Part shown: in pieces, positions 23,885 to 33,722 of the stretch
Numbering within the stretch: position 1 is the first letter of the stretch
Layout: each line of letters opens with the position of its first letter
Assembly (NCBI GenBank): GCA_038025085.1
Contig: CM076142.1
Coordinates: 29,841,001-29,905,000, forward strand
DNA from: Tetragonia tetragonoides
Taxonomy: Eukaryota > Streptophyta > Magnoliopsida > Caryophyllales > Aizoaceae
Direction of reading: 5' to 3'
DNA: 64,000 bases
Position numbers and translations under genes: made by a program
Notes under the pieces: model-generated
Seen by the model: the letters and a program-made list of their open reading frames with translations, nothing else
The model's database searches: none
What the model was told of the DNA's origin: nothing

Positions 23885-24640
23885 ATTAATATTATATAAT
23901 TCAGAAAACATAATGGAATTGCCAAAAGAAGTCATTAAAGCACTAATCGAACATGAGCAAAAGACTTCAATAGTCGAAGAAACGGAGACAATAAACATTG
24001 CAACTAAAGATGAGCCTCGCCACGTGCAAATAGGCTTGTCTTTAACATCTAATGAACACGAACAATTCGTAACACTCCTAGACGGATATTTTCGCATGGT
24101 CCTACAAGGACATGCCAGGCACAGACCGCAAAATTGCTCAGCATACCATTCCGCTAAACCCCGACTGCAAACCAGTCAAACAAAAGCTAAGAAGAATGAA
24201 ACCAGAGTGGGCTCTTAAGATCAAGGAGGAAGTCCAAAAACAACTAGAGGCAGGCTTCATAAGAGTGGCCAATTACCCCGATTGGGTAGCCAACATTGTC
24301 CCAGTCCCAAAAAGGACGGACGGGTCCGAATGTGTGTAGATTTTAGGGACCTGAACAAAGCAAGTCCAAAAAATGACTTTCCCTTACCGCATATAGACGT
24401 CTTGGTAGATAACACCACCGGACACGCCCTTCTATCATTTATGGACGGGTACGCAGGATATAACCAAGTCCTAATTGCCAAAGAGGACGAAGAGAAAACC
24501 ACTTTCATCACACAGTGGGGCACTTATTGCTATACAGTAATGCCGTTCGGGCTTAAGAATGCGGGAGACACATACTAAAGAACCGCTACGACCTTACTCC
24601 ACGACATGATGCATAAGGAGGCTAAAGTGTATGTATGATC
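23885..24640 (+). pseudogene. Reverse transcriptase of element B, catalytic YVDD lost
   Basis: The N-terminal part reads HTIPLNPDCKPVKQKLRRM (24112 onward), then DWVANIVPVPK, VDFRDLNKASPKNDFPLP and PFGLKNAGDTY. Frameshifts fall near 23885, 24105 and 24316, and a TAA at 24576-24578. The sequence expected to carry the two catalytic aspartates is interrupted at about 24629-24635, where a small deletion changes frame: the text goes from VYV into stops and resumes at MIIKSK. No active RT can be produced. Confidence 0.88.
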
Positions 24641-25320
24641 ATAAAGTCCAAAGATAGAGAAGGGCATGTACCCTCACTTCAAAAGTTCTTTGACAGGCTG
24701 AGGAAGTACAATATGAGGTTTAATCCCAAGAAGTGCGCATTTAGAGTTACATCTGGCAAACTTCTAGGATTTGTCGTAAGCACCAGAGGAATAGAAATTG
24801 ATCCATCCAAGATCAAAGCCATAATAGACATGCCGCCTCCGAAAACAGAAAAAGAAATAAAAGGTTTTTTAGGGAGAATCCAATACATTAGCAGGTTCAT
24901 TTCCAAGTTAACTATCACTTGTGAGCCCATATTCCAGAAACTCAAAAAAGAGGTAAAGACGGAATGGGACGAGCAATGCCAAAAGGCCTTTGACAAAATT
25001 AAGGCCTACTTATCCGAACCACTTGTTCTAGTGGGGGCCATGTTAGCCCAAGAAGTGGACAAGGAAGAGAAAGATATATACTATGTGAGCAAGAAATTTC
25101 GGGAATATGAAACCCGCTATTCATCCCTAGAAAAGACATGTTTAGCTTTGGTAGCAACTACCAAAAAGCTACGTTATTACATGCTCCACCACACGATCCA
25201 CATAAGATCAAGAGAAAATCCTTTGAAATACATATTCGAAAAGCCCATACTAAATGGTAGAATAGCAAGGTGGATCGTTCTCCTCTCAGAGTTCGACCTT
25301 AAATTTGAACATCAAAAATC
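24635..25320 (+). pseudogene. RT thumb and degenerate gypsy-type RNase H (element B)
   Basis: After the YVDD lesion the frame continues with FDRLRKYNMRFNPKKCAF and LGFVVSTRGIEIDPSKI (RT thumb). A gypsy RNase H follows, recognisable by IYYVSKKFREYETRYSSLEK and IARWIVLLSEFDL. Between PLVLV and GAMLAQE the sequence is shorter than usual for the family, as if the first RNase H block with its catalytic Asp had been deleted near 25030-25050. In Tat elements this domain is generally degenerate because a second RNase H is present. Confidence 0.8.
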
Positions 25321-25424
25321 CATAAAAGGGCATTCTATCTCAAAATACCTAGCCGACCAAGCCATCAATAAACCAGATCACAAGGATGAATATCACTTCC
25401 CAGACGAAGGGGTTATGACCTTAG

Positions 25425-25830
25425 ACACCGAAACTTGGCGGCTACACTTCGACGGAGCATCCAACCAAAAGGGTTTTGGAGTAGGAGTATTGATAGTATC
25501 ACCTGAAGGTGCCCATACACCTATTTCGGTCAAACTGGACCATGAGGTTACAAATAATGGCGCCGAATATGAAGCTTGCATATTAGGACTGCAATCCGCC
25601 ATAAGCCTTGGCATTAAGACACTCCGGGTCTATGGGGACTCGTCACTCATAATTAACTAAATTTCCAAAGTATGGAAGGTTAAAAGTGAATCCCTGGCAC
25701 TCTACCAGGAATACTTAGACAAGATCATAGTGTATTTCAATCAAATACACTTTACATACTTTCCACGAGAAGATAATCAATTTGCAGACGCCTTGGCTAA
25801 GTTAGCAAGCATGATTAACATACCCGAAAC
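25425..25830 (+). pseudogene. Archaeal-type RNase H (aRNH) of element B
   Basis: LHFDGASNQKGFGVGVLI, NNGAEYEACILGLQ, VYGDSSLIIN and, after a stop, FADALAKLAS give the D-E-D-D series of the second RNase H that defines the Tat lineage. TAA at 25658-25660 splits it in frame. The catalytic carboxylates themselves are still visible, so the nonsense change is the main lesion. It would remove the RNA template after reverse transcription. Confidence 0.85.
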
Positions 25831-27100
25831 TATTCGGATGATGCCCATCTGCGTACAAAGAAGATCCGAGCCTTCATATTGCGACACCCTGGAAGTGTTC
25901 CACGATGAAGAAGATGGGTGGTACACCGATATAAAAAATCTACTTATTTACCAGCTCTATCCTCCTGATTCTAGCCCTAGAGCCCAGAAAGCACTCAGAA
26001 GGCTCGCGGCCCAAGCCTTGGAAGTACAGGGTGAAATATACAAGAAAAGTACCGAAATGGCCCATAAGGTCTTAAGAGAGGTACATGCAGGAGTATGTGG
26101 ACCGCACATGAACGGTATGATGCTATCTAGAAAGACAATAAGGCTTGGGTATTATTGGACAACGATGGAGAAGGATTGTTGTGAGTTCGTCAAAAGATGC
26201 CTACAATGCCAGACCCGTGCAAATCTACAACATCTACCACCAACCCCATTATATACCTTCACCTCAACTTGGCCTTTCTTAGCTTGGGGAATCAAAATCA
26301 TTGGTAAAATAACCCCAACAGGAAAAAGGGGCCACGAATATATCCTAGTCGCTATCGACTACTTTACCAAATGGGTTGAGGCGCAATCATACGCGAAGCT
26401 CAAAGCAAAGCACGTGGTTAAGTTCATTAAGAATAACATAATAGCCAGATATGGAGTTCCCCAAGAAATCATTAGTGATAATGGGTCACACTTCATGAAA
26501 GAAGTAATTGAGCTTTTAGCCCAGTTTAAGATCCAACATCGAAAGTCATCTCCTTACAGACCGCAAAAAAACGGTGCAGTAGAGGCAGCTAACAAGAACA
26601 TCAAGAAAATCATTGAAAGAATGTCTGAAAATTATCATGACTGGCCAGACAAGCTGCCATTCGCACTTTGGGGTTATAGGACATCAGTTCGCGCATTAAC
26701 GGGAGCAACACCATACTCCTTGGTTTACGGAATGGAAGCCGTATTACCAATCGAACTAGAGATCCCATATCTAAGGATTGTTTTAGAAAGTCAAATCCCA
26801 GAGGTAGATTGGGTCCAAGCCCGCTATGACCAATTAGTCATGCTACATGAGAAAAGGTAAAGACTAACTAGACACTTTAACCAAAGGCTCAAAAGGAGGG
26901 ACCTTAAGGTTGGAGACTTAGTACTTAAAGAAGTAAGGGCTAATGTCACTGACCCAAGAGGCAAATTTCGACCCAACTGGTCAAGCCCGTTTATCATCAC
27001 AAAGATCTTAACAGGTGGCGCTGCAAGATTGGCAGATTTAGACGGGATCGAATTTAGTCAATGGATAAACATGGATCAATTAAAGAGGTTCTATGCTTAG
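25830..27100 (+). pseudogene. Integrase of element B, first catalytic Asp replaced
   Basis: An HHCC zinc-binding region (EVHAGVCGPHMNG ... CLQCQT) precedes the catalytic core. ISDNGSHF and NGAVEAANK supply the second Asp and the Glu of the DDE triad, but the expected first Asp is Lys in AWGIKIIGK (codon AAA at 26294-26296). TAA at 26858-26860 interrupts the frame. It then continues to TAG at 27098-27100 with KVGDLVLKEV and GKFRPNWSSPFIITKIL, a GPY/F-like C-terminal motif. No chromodomain is visible, as expected for Tat. It would insert the element DNA but is inactive. Confidence 0.9.
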
Positions 27101-27519
27101 GCAAGACACCCAATATAACACTTTCGAGAGGCCCACACAAGGCTAACTAATCCCCTAAAAAAAAAAAGGGATTGAATGTTAAAAAAAAAAAAACGGATAA
27201 GAACTACGAGTGACCTGATTCCCCTAAAAGGATACGTAAGACAACCCAATTACAATTGGGCCCGGCCCCTTCATCAATTTCGCATTCAAAAGTTGTTAAA
27301 ATTTGTGCACATAATAAACACAAGGTTGCAATAATAAAATAAGCATGTCTCCATAAATAATAATAAAGTCCATTACAAGACTTGGCAATTCCTAAATAAT
27401 AAAAAACAAACTAACTGAATCTAAAAAAAAAGGGGGGGCACATCACCCTTATTGAAATCAAAGAAAATAAAAGGTAATCCTAAGCTAGACATGCTCCAAA
27501 AAGAGTATTTCCTAATAGA
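27101..27519 (+). other. Non-coding stretch after pol with conserved motif
   Basis: A-rich tracts (27160-27195) are followed by GAACTACG (27201-27208) and GGATACGTAAG (27230-27240). The same pair occurs in element A at 5225-5263 although A lacks pol. Its function is unknown; it may be a cis element of Tat-type transposons. Confidence 0.5.
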
Positions 27520-29074
27520 CTACTTCGTAGCTTCGGTAGTAGGGACAACATCCTCCATGGGTTCATCAACCTTTGGGCCTTCCACTTCGCGTTCCTTAGG
27601 AGCCCATCTCTCTCGGACCACGGGCTCTTCTTCTTTTTCAACCTCCATTAGAAGATCACTTGTAGAGGCTTCATGATCATTAGCCCGAATTTGGGGCTTC
27701 TCCTCCGGTTTGGTAGTGATCTTGGCTAAAGCTTTCTTGGCCTTTGGGTTAAGAACACTTTTCACATGCTTGACTCCCTTTTGTTTACCCTTCCCTTTAG
27801 GATCATTGGGGTTAGAAAGCCTTAAGCTGGCCTTGACCGATTGGGCCTTAAGATCATCTTGTTCGGATTTCCTGCATGCACGACGACCTTCCGCAGTCTT
27901 ACAATCCATCCAAGCTTCATAAGTTGAAGATATGGTCGTTGGGGCCTTGATATGAGGAATAGTCCACCTAGGGCGACGATCCCATGCACACTCCCATGAT
28001 CTCACCATACTAATAGTCAAAACCCGGGCTGCAGGCGCAACACTATCCTTCTGTGGGATGATATGGCGTTTTCCATATTGCCGCATGATACGGTTAGGAA
28101 ATATGTAAATCAAATTTTGAAGACCAAGGATTTGATAATATCCCGTCTCCTTGCTACCTCCAATCGCGGATTTTAAGCCCCACCACTTGACAGTCCATCT
28201 CAGCAAAGGGCAAGCATTAAGATATCCGCGCCATTCATTAATGGTTGATTCATAATAAAGTCTTCGGCGGGCAGGAAACTGCTTTGGTTGGTATTTGAGC
28301 GCATTAGCTGGCCCTCTCAATGAAGCACATATGCTCCAAAAGCCATATCTACAAAAACAAATAAACACAAATAATAATAAAGTTAGGTATCCATTAAAGA
28401 TTCAAACTTTACAAAAAAAAATCCAAAGTAGTTATTCAAGCACTCACTTGAAGGAGAAGAGGACTTCCCGTCCATCCACCATGCGATGGTTCTTGTTTCT
28501 TGCGGTCCAGGCACATTAGGGTTTCACCAAGAACAAGAGACATAGGGGTAAAATTGTTTTGAATTTGTTCAACAATTCTAAGCATACAAGTTCTACCATT
28601 ATTACCTCCACCAACAAAAAGGTACCTATGTAAGAGACATAAGATAAAAGCACGCTTATAATATGTCTCATTACGATCATCCCTTACCTTGGAAAAAAAG
28701 ATGTCAATCACACCATTGAGGTCTAGGTCACCGGTCCTAGCCACAGAAGAGGCTTGTGTTGGGGATAAACCAAGATACCTTTTATAGTAGCCTTCAAGAT
28801 TGGCCCCAAGCCATGGAGTTGCAGGAGCTTGATCATGAGGTAACCCAATTATGGCGGCAAATTCTTCGGGAAGAGGACACAGTTTGTTATACCCGAATCT
28901 AAAAACGTGAAGCTTGTCATCTCAAAATTCAACCGCAGCCTCAAAAAGGTTCCAGACAACTTGAACTTGCTTCAGATGGAAGAAAGCATTCAAGTGAAAG
29001 GGCACAAGTCTCATCCTCTCTTCAGGGGTCATAGATTGCAACCACTTATCAAACTTAACTTCAAAACTTGTCAT
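27520..29074 (-). pseudogene. Antisense gene X: plant-mobile-domain-like protein, two exons
   Basis: Read on the minus strand, ATG at 29074-29072 opens exon 1 (28448-29074); a GTGAGT donor follows at 28447. An acceptor TTTTTGTAG leads to exon 2 (27520-28348). Exon 1 shows HVFRFGYNKLCPLPEEFAA and YYKRAFILCLLHRYLF; the exon junction gives LLLQ-IWLLEHM. This resembles the plant mobile domain / DUF7745 superfamily. Exon 2 holds FPARRRLYYESTINEWRGYL and a Lys-rich, then acidic tail. TGA at 28924-28922 (codon 51) and a one-base frame change at about 28300-28345 break it, giving about 485 codons overall. It lies between pol and the 3' LTR, antisense to both. Its role is unknown; antisense ORFs at this position are known from Tat elements such as Grande. 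Confidence 0.72.
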
Positions 29075-29173
29075 GACGGAATTCTAAATTAATTGGAGGT
29101 TTCTCTCTCTAAAAAGCTCTTTATTGCTATGGAATTATAAAGGTGATGTCCCAAAATCGGACTAACCCAAGGC

Positions 29174-29410
29174 TTATATAGGGCTCGCACGAAAAAAGGT
29201 GAAAATAAGGCAACCAGCCGAAAAAAGGGCTTCAGCGGCCAACCGGACAGCCGCCGAAGGCTCGGCGGCCACGATATGGCAGCCAAGGCCCAGCGGCCAG
29301 CCGCCCAGCCTCCACGGCCCAGGAGTGTGGCGGCCCCACTTTTGACTCCCGCTCCTTCGCGTCAGCCGTTGAGCACCCTCCTTTGGCCGCCGAGCCTCTC
29401 TTTCGAGACA
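29174..29410 (-). promoter_or_regulatory. Promoter of antisense gene X
   Basis: On the minus strand, TATATAAG (TATA box 29174-29180) lies about 100 bp before the ATG at 29074. A GC-rich block at about 29220-29410 precedes it, containing GGCTGGGCGGCTGGCCGCTG near 29292-29311. The layout (GC-rich block, then TATA) is the same as in the LTR promoters of elements A and B. Confidence 0.6.
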
Positions 29411-29839
29411 ACACTCTTCTACCCGTTTTTGGACACTTTCCTTAACCGTTTTGGACTCCAATTTGGCTCAGTTTCCTATTTCTTCTATTATTACTAATTT
29501 TCTTTTATTTCCTTAATTATTTGTGGGAACTCCACAATTTCCTTATTTCTTTTTTGGATGATTATCATCTTTTATTTTGTTAATCCCTTTTATACTTATT
29601 AATTTTATTTCATATTTTGCACCCCTTTCTTTTTTCATTTTTTTTTAGGGGGGATAGGGTACACCCAATTTTAACTTTTTGGCTGTACCATTTTTTGCCA
29701 CATTGCTATTACTTGCGCATTCTGCTTGACTACCTCTGCATTTGCATAAGCCTGATTATATGCAGGGACCAATAAAACAACAATATATTACAAACCAGAG
29801 TCTGAATATTTGTTCAACACAAATGTTCAAAAATGTATT
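29411..29839. other. AT-rich spacer between the two antisense genes
   Basis: T-rich on the plus strand, with no coding potential. It would hold the 3' UTR of antisense gene Y and the distal promoter of gene X. TTTTTTTTTAGGGGGGATAGGG at about 29640-29661 marks a sharp composition switch. Confidence 0.4.
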
Positions 29840-32603
29840 TCATACAAATACATTATCATAGAACTCATCACCCGCATCAGTATCTGTGCGGAGCACCTCA
29901 AAATGATCCTCCGACCTCCGTGGCTCATCACCAAAGATTGATGCCGCTAACTGGCCAGGGTCAAAGGAAGAATGACGGGCAGACTCTCGATACGAGCCCC
30001 CCTCCCCAGCATAACTCGAATCATACCCCCACGAAGAACGAGGAGGCATGGTAGGCATCATAGGAGCAGGGACAGGGGGCTGGTAGTAAAGACCACCATA
30101 AGGAGCATACCCTGCATATCCGGGATAAGAAGGATACATCGGCATAGGCATAGGAGTAGGCTCCACAAACTGAGTCATCCTACTCCCACCAGGACGGTCC
30201 GTCCGATGCACAGGCTCCCTCTCTCTCCGTGGACTCTCCCTCCGAGGGCTCCTCTCACGAGAAGGACTACGCTCAGGCGAGCTCACGACCTCATCATCCA
30301 ACAATACCACCTGTCGTGACCGACGAGGAAGGGGTCGAGGATACTCAACCTGCAACCCACCAAACATATAAAATACATTTCTCAAAGCATACAACTTTGA
30401 AAATGCAAATCAAGTTTACCTTATCCAAGTCAGCCCTCGAGCAAGTTCCCTTCGAGAGAGCTCGAGAAATCCAGGACTTCATAGCATGCATCATCTTGAA
30501 GACCTTCCCGGTCTGCTCACGGTCAAGCTGCACAAAGAAAAGTCAATACAAGCATAAAAGCATAAAAATCACATGCAAAAGGTAAAATTACGAATTTACC
30601 CCTGGATGCCCAACTGGAAGAGGAAGGCCCTGGATGTCCTCATCAAGGTCCTCCGTCATCGGGACCTCTCCCCAACACTCCCTCCCGCCATAGTCCCGAC
30701 CTCGGACCCGCATATCCTGGACATCCACATCAACATCATCAACCCGAGGCTCCTACAAAGCAAAGTAGGTCAGCAAATCAACAAAGCAAGAACGGCATAG
30801 AAAAACAAATATAAAATTCTTACCTTCAAGCCCACGAATGAAGGCATGAGCCGATCACGACGGAACTACTTGTAGTGCCCGGCAAGGTCCTCCGCAGGCT
30901 CCCTCAAATACCGCATAGCATCCGAGCCCACCATGGCCTCCGTAACCTACTAGCGACACAAGCACCTCACCAAGAACATGGTCGAGGGAGGATCCAAGGG
31001 AATCCTCGGGCCCGCCACGTCAGGATAAACTTGAAGGAAAATCCGCTCTCCCAAATACCACTCAAAAGAGAACGGACCCGCAATCAGGATCCTCTGGCGG
31101 TCTATCGCCCTGGACGAAAGGACAGCATCCGAAGCCAACCCATGGTACTTCGCCCATGGGAAGTAGTCAATCTACACAAACATGCAATATAAGATATTTC
31201 CTCACCAAGAAATACAATCCATGTAACAAAAAGCAAAACTGCGTTACCTTGTGCCAATCTAGGCGCAAGAGAGCCTCCCTATACTGCTGGAGAGTCGAAA
31301 AGGGCGCAGGACTCCTATGACGCCACGCCCTGCAAACCGGAAAATCCAACTCCCAGCCCATAGGCGCCATGTCCGAGAAATGCTCAAAGCACCAAGGCTA
31401 CATCGAAACATGAAGTTAAGCACCATACACTTAAATCATGCAAATCACCAAAATAGATACAAAAAGCAAAACACACCTGCAAGGCCTTCCAGAAACCGCA
31501 CAAGCTCACGGGAGGAAGAGTCGTTTGCTTGTATCCCTCATCATTCACGCGGCAAGCAAACCGCATGCTCCTCAAGAGGTTAGCGTAGCCCGGCAACCCC
31601 CAGTTGTACTCTCTCACCCTCTCCCAATCCAACAAGCTAGGGAGATAAATAGCATGGATACGCTCTCCCTTGTCACCAAAGATAGTGGTGGCAAGGAGAT
31701 AGGTGATAAACTTCCTCGCCTTCTGCTCCGCCGAGGTATTTCTCTTATACCTCGCATAAGTCAAAACAGCGTAGAGCTCGCTATAGGGACGATAATGGTG
31801 ACCCCAGGTATTCCCCCAAGGGCCGAACAACTCCACCATCTCAGTCTTACGTTTTCAGATGGAAACGTCATACACAATGGGCGTACCCACGCAAGGCACC
31901 CCGGTCAATATAGCAAACTCCGATGGAGTGATCATCATCTCCCCATTAGGGAAGTGGACATGTTGGTAGTATCCCAAAAACGCTCCAAAGACAAGCGGAC
32001 AATACATCTCTTGATTCGCTCAACCGAGTCCGCCGCTTTCAAAAGGGGCCCAAACCCCGCACCCAAAACTGCACTTTGCACCTCCTTGGGCAAGACCTTA
32101 AAAAGTCTCACCGAAGAACCATAATTACCATGGGGCTTCAAATTCTCATCGGGTTCCTATGATCAATTCGCAACCTCTTAGGTTCACATTTCAACAAATG
32201 TTCAATCCTAAGCATGTTTCTAAGTTCGTTCAAGCCGCGCAAGATCACATACGCTACAAACTTGACAATTACATACAATTTCTACACAAATCTACTCAAG
32301 GCAAAGCATATAAACTAAAATTCAATGCATAAAACTATGAATTCAAAGTTTGAGGCTTACCACAAACTTGGAAGCACGGGAACTCAAGTGAGTCTCCGGT
32401 CGACAGAGCAAGTCCAACCGATCCCAAATGATGTCGGGCATCCTATCAGACCGTGTGTACCTATCTTGAGAAAAAGCCACATTAGGCTTCCTCTTGGAAG
32501 GCTTGACATGGGAAGGAAAAGCTTTGGTGAAGATGTTAATTTCTTCAACCTCTTCCCGAACCTCGACCCTTCTACTCCTCTTCTTCGCCAATTTAGGAGC
32601 CAT
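29840..32603 (-). pseudogene. Antisense gene Y: seven-exon plant mobile domain (PMD) protein
   Basis: Minus-strand exons: 32361-32603, 31477-32156, 31248-31397, 30824-31171, 30600-30752, 30420-30527, 29840-30349. All six introns are GT-AG and phase 0, and all exons except the second have lengths divisible by three. PMD signatures: NGEMMITPSEFAILTG and FITYLLATTIFGDKGERIHA (exon 2), YLPSLLDWERVREYNWGLPG (exon 2), LQ-PWCFEHFSDMAP across the exon 2/3 junction. The last exon is Arg/Ser-rich then Pro/Tyr/Met-rich, ending DEFYDNVFV. Breaks: a frameshift near 31965, a TGA just before MVELFGPWG (about 31843), tandem TAGs at 30952-30947 and a TAG at 30868-30866. Total about 730 codons. PMD proteins include host MAIN/MAIL1 and transposon-borne relatives; the function here is unknown. 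An upstream in-frame ATG at 32633 is an alternative start. Confidence 0.78.
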
Positions 32604-32859
32604 GAAGAAGGATGAACAAGCAAGCAAGAACAAACAAGCAAAGATGGAGAAATTGGGATTTCTCTCTCCAAGGGTTTCAAAAACCCACTCTCAAATTCAC
32701 CCCAAATTTGTGAGAAATCACAAATAAACTTCAAATTATGCAAAGATTATGCAAAATCAAGCAAATGCAAGCAAAAAGAAGCAAATTTGAGCAAGAAATG
32801 AGGTCTGGGCAACAATGGAGGTAGAGAGAGAGAGCCTCGAATTTTTTGGGAAGAAATGA

Positions 32860-33070
32860 CCCAAAATTCGGCTCCCTCACAAGAATACCCATTTTTTCGC
32901 CTCTGAACCGGTCCGACGGCCAGGTTCAGGGCCGCCCAGGCTCAGCGGCCAGCCGCCCAGCCTCCGCGGCTGAGCCGCCCGGCCTGGCGGCCCCTCTCTT
33001 GGCCTTCGCACGACAACTTGAGCCGCTGAGCAGGCCCGTAAAGGCCAATTTTTGCGTTCGCCCCTCTCGG
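32860..33070 (-). promoter_or_regulatory. Putative promoter of antisense gene Y (GC-rich block)
   Basis: On the minus strand a GC-rich block (about 32918-33060, with GGCTGGGCGGCTGGCCGCTG near 32943-32962) lies about 315 bp upstream of the ATG at 32603. It shares its core with the block upstream of gene X and with the LTRs. The TATA position reads only as GGGTATTCTTG (about 32880-32893), so the TATA box is weak or decayed. A CTCTCTCTCT leader (about 32824-32836) follows. Confidence 0.5.
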
Positions 33071-33295
33071 GTCGGGCCCACAAGTTCAAATTCCACGCGG
33101 GATTGCATTTCGCGACTGTTGGAAGCCCGAGAGATTTGAATATATCGCACAAAATAACTCTTTTGCCCCCACAACTTGGTTTCTGATCCTAGGGACCCGG
33201 CATTATCTATTTTTGCAGGCGCCAGCCTTATATCTAACTTTTTACATGCAAAGGCACTTCATTATTTTTTTTGCAGGCACAATTTTCCAAACACA

Positions 33296-33600
33296 GGCAT
33301 CACTAAAGCAGAGCAATACAACGCTCTTTGACGTTGAAGCTATCAAAATTAGCATCGCGTTGGCAACAACTAAAGCAGAGCAATACAACGCTCGTTGACG
33401 ATGAAGCTATCAAAATTAGCATCGTGTTGGCAACAACTAAAGGAGAGCAATACAACGCTCTTTGACGATGAGGCTATCAAAATTAGTGTCACGTTTGCAA
33501 CAATTAAAGCAGGGCAACACAACGCTCTTTGACGATGAGGCTATCAAAATTAGCGTCACGTCAGTATCCGCAAAGCAGAGCAACGCACCGCTCTTTAAAC
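33296..33600 (+). repeat. ~66-bp tandem repeat before the 3' LTR of element B
   Basis: Four to five units of ACTAAAGCAGAGCAATACAA, CGCTCTTTGACG, ATGAGGCTATCAAAATTAGC and a CGTCACGTT-like end. A degenerate form of the same block precedes the 3' LTR in element A, so the array is an old feature of this element group. Confidence 0.85.
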
Positions 33601-33612
33601 AAAGCAGGTAAC

Positions 33613-33632
33613 CCTGACCACAGGCGGTCAGG
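33613..33632 (+). other. Conserved hairpin upstream of the PPT (element B)
   Basis: CCTGACC, loop ACAGGC, GGTCAGG; stem and loop are identical to 6655-6674 of element A although the flanks differ. It sits about 90 bp before the PPT. Confidence 0.7.
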
Positions 33633-33708
33633 AGTCTATCTTTTCTTCTTTCTAACATTGCAGGCATTTTTAGAAAATACTTTGACCTTCGCTTTTACAA
33701 GCTCGGCC

Positions 33709-33722
33709 AAAGTTGGGGCTTC
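33709..33722 (+). other. Polypurine tract of element B
   Basis: AAAGTTGGGGCTTC directly precedes the 3' LTR start TGTAGACACCC at 33723. A T interrupts the G run present in element A. Confidence 0.65.

Noticed and set aside
31167..32142. Plus-strand frames across the antisense genes (for example 31438-32124)
   Set aside because: They are shadows of the minus-strand exons; the minus strand has the PMD signatures and consistent splice sites.
33609..33663. Possible short intron (CAGGTAACC ... CATTGCAG) before the 3' LTR of element B
   Set aside because: At about 55 bp it is shorter than usual plant introns, and the equivalent in element A has a different length and acceptor context.
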